Of a stretch of DNA of 5,851 bases, positions 1 to 5,186 are shown one piece after another (positions within the stretch are counted from its first letter, which is position 1; each line of letters opens with the position of its first letter). Source of the DNA: Bacteroidales bacterium (GTDB lineage: Bacteria > Bacteroidota > Bacteroidia > Bacteroidales > UBA10428); NCBI GenBank assembly GCA_030626465.1, contig DAOUOU010000170.1, forward strand, positions 1-5,851, written 5' to 3'. Under the pieces are notes generated by a model that was given only the letters and a program-made list of their open reading frames with translations, ran no database searches and had not been told where the DNA came from. The position numbers and the translations under genes are program-made.

Positions 1-261
1 CGCAATCACAAATACCAGATTGAAGAATTATTAAAATACAATAAACTTGAAGGTAAAGTTCATGTAGTCCGGTCTGCCGATATGAAAATTAAGGAGCATA
101 CTTCAGGCCTTTTTGCGACTTCCGATTCGGAAATTATAGACCAATGCACTAATCCGATACTAGATATCTCCCGTCATATCATTGAACAGCGATACAAATC
201 TGAACTTTGTAACCTGCGAGCAAAGCTCGTTCTTTTATCCAACGCAAATAAATTAAGATGA
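1..261 (+). CDS. C-terminal fragment of an unidentified protein
   Basis: The first reading frame is open from the window edge to a TGA at 259-261, giving 86 residues; the start lies outside the window. The fragment is hydrophilic and mixed in charge. It holds a KVHVVRSADMKIKEHTSG segment (about residues 19-36), then FATSDSEIIDQC, then an amphipathic helix-like tail (about 52-80, containing ISRHIIEQRYK). I see no membrane segment, zinc motif or repeat, and I do not recognise the family. In favour of a real gene: the frame is uninterrupted, the composition is protein-like, and it ends just 3 bp before the convergent yidD stop, as expected for tightly packed convergent genes. Against: no homology signal is visible by eye, so a chance open frame cannot be excluded over only 86 codons. 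Confidence 0.5.
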   Translation, partial: RNHKYQIEELLKYNKLEGKVHVVRSADMKIKEHTSGLFATSDSEIIDQCTNPILDISRHIIEQRYKSELCNLRAKLVLLSNANKLR

Positions 262-264
262 ATT

Positions 265-534
265 TCACTTGATTTTTTTTGTTCTGTGCGGAGGCGGAAC
301 AGGATCAAAACCATGTGTGCCCCAGGGATGGCAGCGAAAAACCCTTCTGAATGCAAGATAAAGTCCTTTAAATACCCCATGGACTTTTAATGCTTCAATC
401 GCATATTGTGAGCAGGTTGGTATATGCCGGCAACTGACAGGTGTATATGGGCTAATGGCATACTGATATACCTTAATTGGCACAATTAAAATTGTTACAA
501 ATATTTTCCTTATAGCTAATGTTATCTTATTCAC
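265..534 (-). CDS. yidD: YidD, membrane protein insertion efficiency factor
   Basis: YidD is a small membrane-associated protein that assists YidC/Sec-dependent insertion of inner-membrane proteins. The family signature is clear: a hydrophobic N-terminal helix (IFVTILIVPIKVYQYAISP), then CRHIPTCSQYAIEAL with its two cysteines, then KGLYLAFRRVFRCHPWGTHGFDPVP. From the GTG at 534 the protein is 89 residues, a usual length for the family. The frame stays open upstream to a TTG at 576, which would add 14 residues (103 aa). I prefer GTG 534 because the conserved region begins shortly after it and because it reduces the overlap with the upstream pterin gene from 50 bp to 8 bp, typical of translational coupling. 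The basic tail (HRTKKIK) follows the conserved domain. In many bacteria yidD sits with rnpA and rpmH; here it does not. The family call is firm, the start less so. Confidence 0.93.
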   Translation of the reverse strand: MNKITLAIRKIFVTILIVPIKVYQYAISPYTPVSCRHIPTCSQYAIEALKVHGVFKGLYLAFRRVFRCHPWGTHGFDPVPPPHRTKKIK

Positions 535-937
535 CAGTATATTCCACAAAATTTCTCTCGGTCTCAAAAAGAACAACTTTCAATTCCAGTGAAACCGGTA
601 TCTTTTTACGAAGTATATCCCAGCTTATAACCGCAATATTTTCTGCAGTCGGATTGAGTGTTCTGAATTCTTCAACATCAAGGTTCAAATTATGATGATC
701 GAACTTCTCAATAATATGTTCACGGATAATGTCCTTCAAAACTTTAGTATCCATTACGAACCCGGTCCTGGGATCTATTTCGCCAGTAACCTTTACGATC
801 AGATCGTAATTGTGCCCATGGTAATTTGGTAAATTGCATTTCCCGAACACCTCATCATTGCGCTCATCGTTCCACTCTTGATTGTAAAGACGATGAGCAG
901 CATTGAAATGTTCCTTTCTGCAAACAGTAACTTTCAT
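527..937 (-). CDS. queD: 6-pyruvoyl-tetrahydropterin synthase / QueD-family enzyme, PTPS-II-like motif
   Basis: This 136-residue T-fold enzyme acts on dihydroneopterin triphosphate. Zinc ligands are His15 (FNAAHRL), His40 and His42 (HGHNY); Cys34 is the catalytic thiol. Asp80-His81 (FDHHNLN, 79-85) supply the second catalytic pair, PTAEN is at 96-100, and Glu125 in FETERNFVEY is the pterin anchor. The length is normal and the ATG at 937 starts directly with the first beta strand. Such proteins are usually annotated as 6-carboxytetrahydropterin synthase (queuosine route). However, the spacing here is Cys-x5-HGH, as in human PTPS and the PTPS-II subgroup, not the Cys-x3-HGH of experimentally defined QueD. 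The surrounding text (GEIDPxTG, FGKCN-PN) also reads like the animal enzyme. No queC, queE or folE is in the window to settle the pathway. The gene symbol is therefore a family label. The leader is A-rich with no clear Shine-Dalgarno. The gene overlaps the start of yidD and is probably its co-transcribed partner. Confidence 0.93.
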   Translation of the reverse strand: MKVTVCRKEHFNAAHRLYNQEWNDERNDEVFGKCNLPNYHGHNYDLIVKVTGEIDPRTGFVMDTKVLKDIIREHIIEKFDHHNLNLDVEEFRTLNPTAENIAVISWDILRKKIPVSLELKVVLFETERNFVEYTGE

Positions 938-1167
938 TGTTTTTGGCTTTATTTTAGTAATTTAATACCAATAAATATAAAACGGTTTTGTAGTATTACT
1001 GGATTCTATCATAACAAGCAAGTTAATGAAATGTTATGTATTTGTATACGGAACTCTTCTCGATTAATATGTGAAAAAGGCCGTGTTTGGTAAGGACACT
1101 GATATTTCTCCGGCCCGATTGAAAGGATTCAGGAAAATCAGAGAATATTCAACAAATACAAAAGCAT
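938..1167. other. Divergent intergenic spacer
   Basis: This 230-bp AT-rich region separates the minus-strand pterin gene from the plus-strand PLP enzyme, so it should hold promoters for both. I find no exact Bacteroidetes -7 element on either strand; the nearest plus-strand match is TGTATTTG at 1037-1044, one base off TAnnTTTG. A possible structured leader lies at 1079-1115, where GGCC (1079-1082) can pair with GGCC (1112-1115) and GTGT (1083-1086) with ACAC (1096-1099). A 20-codon open frame from ATG 1031 to TAA 1093 runs into this structure. I do not regard it as a proven gene. Confidence 0.5.
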
Positions 1168-2127
1168 ATGATCAGCAATGACATACTACCCGGACTACAT
1201 GATATTAGAGCCGCTCATAATCGTATTCATACTCTCATACATCGTACTCCTATATTGAACTCCTCTTCCCTCAATAGAATTACGGGATGTGAGCTATTCT
1301 TCAAATGTGAGAATTTTCAACGTGCAGGAGCGTTCAAATACAGAGGAGTAAACAATGCCATAATTCAACTGGTATCAAGATCGAAGATTGATGCCGTAGC
1401 TACACACTCATCAGGTAATCATGCAGGAGCCCTGGCGCTTGCTTCTTCTAATTTCGGAATTAAGTGTTACGTTGTTATGCCTGATAATTCACCGCAGATA
1501 AAAATTGACGCTGTAAAAGAATATGGTGCGGAAATTGTAGTTTGCCAGCCTACACTTCAGGCCAGGGAAGATGGCTTGAAAGAGGTCATTGAAAAGACAG
1601 GAGCCACTTTTATTCATCCCTATAACAATTTTCATATAATCGCCGGACAGGGAACAGCAGCACTGGAGATCCTGGAAGATATGAAGTCCATTGATGTGAT
1701 TATAGCTCCTGTTGGTGGAGGTGGCCTGCTAAGCGGTACTGCTATTGCTGCCAAAAGCATAAAACATGACATCTTGGTTTTTGGAGCCGAACCAAAGGGG
1801 GCCGACGATGCCTTCCGTTCAATGCAGGAAAAACGAATTATGCCTTCAGTTAACCCAAAAACAATTGCTGATGGTCTGCTTACTTCACTGGGTTCCTTAA
1901 CGTTTAAAGCTATTTCTGATAATGTGGATGAAATACTTACGGTAAGCGAAGATAGCATCCGCAAGGCTATGCTTTTCATATGGGAACGTATGAAACTGGT
2001 TGTAGAACCTTCAGGATGTGTACCACTGGCTGCTGTCCTTGGTCATAGGAATTATTTTATTAATAAGAAAGTTGCCATAATCTTGTCGGGAGGGAATGCA
2101 GATATAAAGACTATTATATCTCTATGA
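1168..2127 (+). CDS. PLP-dependent threonine/serine dehydratase or serine racemase (fold type II)
   Basis: This 319-residue enzyme of the tryptophan-synthase-beta fold would deaminate threonine or serine to 2-oxobutyrate or pyruvate, or racemise serine. Lys57 in GAFKYRG forms the PLP Schiff base, SSGNHAGA (81-88) binds the substrate carboxylate, GGGG (183-186) cradles the phosphate, and SGGN (307-310) contacts the pyridine nitrogen. Ser82 aligns with the re-face base of mammalian serine racemase (Ser84). Glu208, Ala212 and Asp214 in AEPKGADD match the divalent-metal site of that enzyme (Glu210, Ala214, Asp216), and the text ETIADG/WERMKLxxEP is also shared. There is no C-terminal ACT or regulatory domain, so this is not the isoleucine-feedback-regulated biosynthetic IlvA type. 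The ATG at 1168 is the natural start, since residues 10-30 already match the family N-terminus. No neighbouring branched-chain amino acid genes are present. Dehydratase versus racemase cannot be decided by eye. Confidence 0.93.
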   Translation: MISNDILPGLHDIRAAHNRIHTLIHRTPILNSSSLNRITGCELFFKCENFQRAGAFKYRGVNNAIIQLVSRSKIDAVATHSSGNHAGALALASSNFGIKCYVVMPDNSPQIKIDAVKEYGAEIVVCQPTLQAREDGLKEVIEKTGATFIHPYNNFHIIAGQGTAALEILEDMKSIDVIIAPVGGGGLLSGTAIAAKSIKHDILVFGAEPKGADDAFRSMQEKRIMPSVNPKTIADGLLTSLGSLTFKAISDNVDEILTVSEDSIRKAMLFIWERMKLVVEPSGCVPLAAVLGHRNYFINKKVAIILSGGNADIKTIISL

Positions 2128-2451
2128 TAAGATTGATGTGCTATTAATAATTAAAATGAACTATCCCAGGGGGTTCATGACCTCCTGCACGGATGATCTG
2201 CATGGATAAACCAGTCGGATAGGTCCGGTTGTATCGCGAATGGATTAATATTGTGACATCCCTTGCAGTTTGTTCAGAATCTTTACATTGTGGTACACAT
2301 GCAACCGTATATTTTCTAACACCCTGTTCTGATCATTCCTTTGACTTCCTTATTGGCTGATATTCTTATTTCAGGAGCATTAAATAAACTTTTTGCAATA
2401 CTTTTGTTACAGGATGTTCTTATCATATAATCGGTAATAAAAGACTTCATC
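2128..2451. other. 324-bp intergenic region with an inverted repeat and short tandem near-repeat
   Basis: I see no convincing gene here; the minus-strand open frame covering its right half extends into the transaldolase gene and looks like a shadow. The left part carries a perfect 6-bp inverted repeat, ATGAAC (2156-2161) and GTTCAT (2173-2178), around an 11-nt loop. It lacks a following T run, so it is a poor intrinsic terminator. Next come two adjacent 13-bp copies, TGCACGGATGATC (2186-2198) and TGCATGGATAAAC (2199-2211), matching at 10 of 13 positions, and a small CGGA/TCCG hairpin (2216-2227). This stretch is visibly less AT-rich than the flanks. The right part ends in the transaldolase leader with a candidate promoter. 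Confidence 0.5.
2399..2406 (+). promoter_or_regulatory. Candidate Bacteroidetes -7 promoter element for tal
   Basis: TACTTTTG matches the Bacteroidetes primary-sigma -7 consensus TAnnTTTG at every fixed position. It lies 45 bp before the transaldolase ATG, which would give a 5' untranslated region of about 40 nt. I found no good -33 TTTG at the expected 19-21 bp spacing, so this rests on one half of the promoter only, and an 8-mer of this kind can occur by chance in AT-rich DNA. Confidence 0.35.
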
Positions 2452-3417
2452 ATGACTATACTTGAACAATTGCGCGAAATAACAATTATTGTAGAAGATA
2501 CCGGTGATATAGAATTGATCAGGAAACACCAGCCACGCGATGCCACTACAAATCCGTCACTCCTCTTTACAGCTGCCCGGTTATCTGCTTACCAGCACCT
2601 TGTGCAGGATGCAATTCGTTCTTCTTCCATTGATATATGCACTCCGGGGGCCGACATACAGCCTTGCCTGGAAAAACTGTCAGTCAACTTTGCAAAAGAG
2701 ATTCTTTCTATTATTCCCGGACGCGTTTCTGTTGAGGTAGATGCAAAATTGTCATTTGATAAGGATGAAACAATAAAGACTGCGCGCAGATTGATTGCCA
2801 TGTTTGAAAAAGAACAGATTGGCCGTTCCCGTATTCTGATAAAAATCGCTTCAACATGGGAGGGAATAAAAGCAGCTGAACTGTTAGAAAAAGAAGGTAT
2901 TCACTGTAATCTAACCCTTTTGTTCAGCTTTGCCCAGGCACTCGCATGTGCAAAAGCCAATGTAACCCTCATTTCGCCGTTTGTTGGCAGAATTCTTGAC
3001 TGGCATAAAGCCAAACAAGGCGTGGAACATATTCCTGCCTCTAAAGATCCCGGAGTTATGTCAGTATCACAAATCTTTAACTACTATAAAAAGTTTGGCT
3101 TTAAGACAGAGATCATGGGTGCCAGTTTCCGCAATATCGACGAAATTGTTGAGCTGGCCGGCTGCGATCTTCTTACTATTTCTCCTCAACTGTTGGAAGA
3201 ACTCGATAGTCAGACAGAAAAACTTGAACGAAAGCTGGATCCTGATCGCGCTAAATTACTCGACCTCGAAGAGGTCTCCATGGACGAGAAAATTTTTCGA
3301 TGGATGTTGAATGAAGATGCCATGGCCACGGAAAAACTTTCGGAAGGAATAAGGAGGTTCCATGCAGACCTCTTAAAGCTTGCAGACTATATTCGTGCGG
3401 AGTACTGCGGGAAGTAG
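2452..3417 (+). CDS. tal: Transaldolase, TalB/TalA type
   Basis: Transaldolase moves a dihydroxyacetone unit between sedoheptulose 7-phosphate and glyceraldehyde 3-phosphate in the cytosolic non-oxidative pentose phosphate pathway. The protein (321 aa) is collinear with E. coli TalB (317 aa) from the first residues. Asp16 is in EDTGD and DATTNPS is at 30-36. VEVDAKLS (94-101) carries Glu95. RILIKIASTWEG (127-138) carries the Schiff-base Lys131. CNLTLLFSFAQA (152-163) and SPFVGRILDW (175-184), with phosphate-binding Arg180, follow, then MGASFRN (222-228). All catalytic residues are present at a constant offset of -1 to TalB. It is thus the long classical subfamily, not the short TalC/fructose-6-phosphate aldolase type of about 215 aa common in many bacteria. 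The C-terminal segment about 254-285 is the most divergent. The start ATG 2452 is fixed by the N-terminal match. The gene is flanked by long spacers on both sides, suggesting its own promoter. Confidence 0.97.
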   Translation: MTILEQLREITIIVEDTGDIELIRKHQPRDATTNPSLLFTAARLSAYQHLVQDAIRSSSIDICTPGADIQPCLEKLSVNFAKEILSIIPGRVSVEVDAKLSFDKDETIKTARRLIAMFEKEQIGRSRILIKIASTWEGIKAAELLEKEGIHCNLTLLFSFAQALACAKANVTLISPFVGRILDWHKAKQGVEHIPASKDPGVMSVSQIFNYYKKFGFKTEIMGASFRNIDEIVELAGCDLLTISPQLLEELDSQTEKLERKLDPDRAKLLDLEEVSMDEKIFRWMLNEDAMATEKLSEGIRRFHADLLKLADYIRAEYCGK

Positions 3418-3699
3418 GCGCAGGTCATGATTAAAATAAGGATGCACCACAGGTATTATTCCAACCCCAAGTTAAAGAATGAAAGTTAAGTTTTCGTATG
3501 TTTTTAACCTGCCAAACGGTATATCCTCCTACCAATAAGACACACGGATTCACTCAGACAGTATTCTTTCAGCTTTATTTTGGTTCTGTATGTAATCAAA
3601 AAAAGTATTAACAATTGTCCATCTTTTATTAACTTCCTGACTATCTAATTGAAGAATTCATTTATTTTAATTCTCTCAAAAACAAAAACCCTAATAACT
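3418..3699. other. Intergenic leader upstream of the PurF homologue
   Basis: I see no gene in this 282-bp AT-rich spacer. The coding frame of the PurF homologue stays open back to a TTG at 3649, but the residues this would add resemble nothing in the family, so the stretch is most likely untranslated leader. A one-mismatch -7-like element, TTATTTTG, is at 3575-3582, too weak to call. No strong hairpin plus T run follows the transaldolase stop. Confidence 0.5.
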
Positions 3700-5106
3700 A
3701 TGAGCGGATTTTTCGGCAGCATATTAAAAAGTGATTGTGTGTCAGATGTGTTTTACGGTACAGATTACCATTCCCACCTTGGAACTAAACGGGCTGGTAT
3801 GGCCTTTTTTGCAGAAGAACCGGGATTTCAGCGTTCTATACATAGCCTGGAAGACGGTTATTTCAGAAACAAATTTGAAAATGATTTCAAAGGATTTATT
3901 GGTAATTGCGGGATTGGTGTAATCAGTGATAACGAAGCACAGCCAATAGTTGTGACCTCTCATCTGGGCCGCTTTGCTGTGGCTACAGTCAGTAAAATCG
4001 TGAATATCGACGAACTGGAAGCATTCTACATGCAACAGCATCGTACTTTCTCAGAAACCAGTCAGGGCACTGTAAATCCTACCGAACTGGTAGCCATGTT
4101 GATAGCCGAATGTAAAGATTTTGTATCGGGAATTGAAAATGTATATGAAAAGGTGAAAGGTTCCTGTTCCATGTTGATCCTTACAGAAAACAGTCTCATA
4201 GCTGCACGCGATAAATTAGGCAGAACGCCTGTTATACTCGGGAAAAAGAATACAGGATATGCAGCATCTTTTGAAACCTGTGCATTTCCCAATTTAGGCT
4301 ACAAAACAGAACACTATATGGGTCCTGGCGAAATTGTAAGAATAACTGCCGAAGGGTATGAACAATTGCGCAAGCCGAATGAAAAGATGCAAATATGCTC
4401 TTTCCTTTGGGTGTATTATGGGTATCCACCCTCTTTTTACGAAGGCATCAACGTAGATGAATGCCGTTATCGTTGTGGCGCTGCCCTGGCTAAAAACGAT
4501 AAAACGAAAGCTGATTTTGCATCAGGTATTCCTGATTCGGGTGTTGGCCATGCTATGGGTTACAGCAATGAGAACCACATACCCTTAAAACGCCCCTATT
4601 CAAAGTATACTCCCACATGGCCCCGTAGTTTTATGCCGCAAAGTCAGGTAACACGTGATCTGGTGGCAAAAATGAAACTGTTGCCTAACCACTCCGTTAT
4701 AAAAGACAAGCGGGGTGTTTTTCTTGATGACTCCATTGTCAGGGGAACTCAACTGAAGGATAATGTACGCGATCTGTATGCTTCGGGAATAAAGGAAGTA
4801 CATATGCGGATTGCCTGTCCACCCCTGACTTATCCATGTGAATTTCTGAATTTCAGCCGCTCACGCTCTCACCTCGATCTGGCTACACACAAAGCAGTAA
4901 AGCAGCTTGAAGGCAAAGACAATTTTGATATGAAAGAGTATTCAGATACGAATAACGGCAAATACGAAGCTATGGTTGAACAGATCAGGAAAAACCTTGA
5001 TCTGACTACCCTGAAGTTTCAAAAACTAAACGATCTGGTATCCGCCATTGGCCTGCCCAAAGAAAAACTGTGTACACATTGCTGGGACGGATCGAGTCAT
5101 TACTAA
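3700..5106 (+). CDS. purF: PurF-family amidophosphoribosyltransferase homologue with degenerate glutaminase site
   Basis: PurF makes 5-phosphoribosylamine from PRPP and glutamine, the first step of purine synthesis. This 468-residue protein keeps both domains in order: an N-terminal Ntn-type glutaminase domain (about 2-230) and a phosphoribosyltransferase domain (about 231-468). The PRPP loop is FLDDSIVRGT (341-350); IPDSGVG (277-283) and HMRIACPP (368-375) also match. Cys233, Cys380, Cys458 and Cys461 sit where Bacillus-type PurF binds its [4Fe-4S] cluster. The odd part is the glutaminase. Aligned without gaps to CGxxG...QHRGQ, the nucleophile position is Ser2, the Arg of HRGQ is Leu27, GIGHxRY reads GIGVIS (71-76), and the Asn-Gly oxyanion pair reads Val97-Ser98. 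RDxxGRTP (170-177) and the S-E-T-C-A segment are kept. I chose ATG 3700 over TTG 3649 because MSGFFG aligns exactly with MCGxxG. The symbol is a family label; the true reaction may differ. Confidence 0.9.
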   Translation: MSGFFGSILKSDCVSDVFYGTDYHSHLGTKRAGMAFFAEEPGFQRSIHSLEDGYFRNKFENDFKGFIGNCGIGVISDNEAQPIVVTSHLGRFAVATVSKIVNIDELEAFYMQQHRTFSETSQGTVNPTELVAMLIAECKDFVSGIENVYEKVKGSCSMLILTENSLIAARDKLGRTPVILGKKNTGYAASFETCAFPNLGYKTEHYMGPGEIVRITAEGYEQLRKPNEKMQICSFLWVYYGYPPSFYEGINVDECRYRCGAALAKNDKTKADFASGIPDSGVGHAMGYSNENHIPLKRPYSKYTPTWPRSFMPQSQVTRDLVAKMKLLPNHSVIKDKRGVFLDDSIVRGTQLKDNVRDLYASGIKEVHMRIACPPLTYPCEFLNFSRSRSHLDLATHKAVKQLEGKDNFDMKEYSDTNNGKYEAMVEQIRKNLDLTTLKFQKLNDLVSAIGLPKEKLCTHCWDGSSHY

Positions 5107-5186
5107 TTGTTATTTCTTCATCGTATTATAACTACTACTTGCTTAACTATTTATAAGTTTACTATGTTAAAGAGTGGTTATGTAAA
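5107..5186. other. Short spacer between convergent genes
   Basis: This 80-bp, strongly AT-rich spacer lies between the stops of the PurF homologue and the convergent hydrolase gene, so transcription should end here from both sides. Only weak dyads are visible, such as AACT/AGTT around 5142-5156, without a GC-rich stem. I do not call a terminator. Confidence 0.4.

Noticed and set aside
878..1093. Plus-strand frame of 71 codons across the pterin gene start and the divergent spacer
   Set aside because: It overlaps the conserved N-terminus of the pterin gene on the other strand and has no recognisable protein features; only its last 20 codons are considered, as a speculative leader peptide.
2156..2178. 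Intrinsic terminator after the PLP enzyme gene
   Set aside because: The 6-bp stem is perfect, but the loop is 11 nt and no T run follows, so it does not fit a Rho-independent terminator.
2316..2546. Minus-strand 76-codon frame across the tal start
   Set aside because: It runs antisense into the conserved transaldolase N-terminus, has low-complexity Ile/Ser-rich sequence and shows no motif.
3649..3699. A longer start for the PurF homologue adding 17 residues
   Set aside because: The codon at 3649 is TTG, the added residues match nothing in the family, and the ATG at 3700 gives MSGFFG, which lines up exactly with the canonical PurF N-terminus.
3418..3699. Insertion-sequence or attachment-site remnant downstream of tal
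   Set aside because: No terminal inverted repeats, target duplication or transposase-like translation could be seen in either orientation.
5107..5186. Bidirectional terminator between the convergent genes
   Set aside because: Only short AT-only dyads are present; no GC-rich stem was found.
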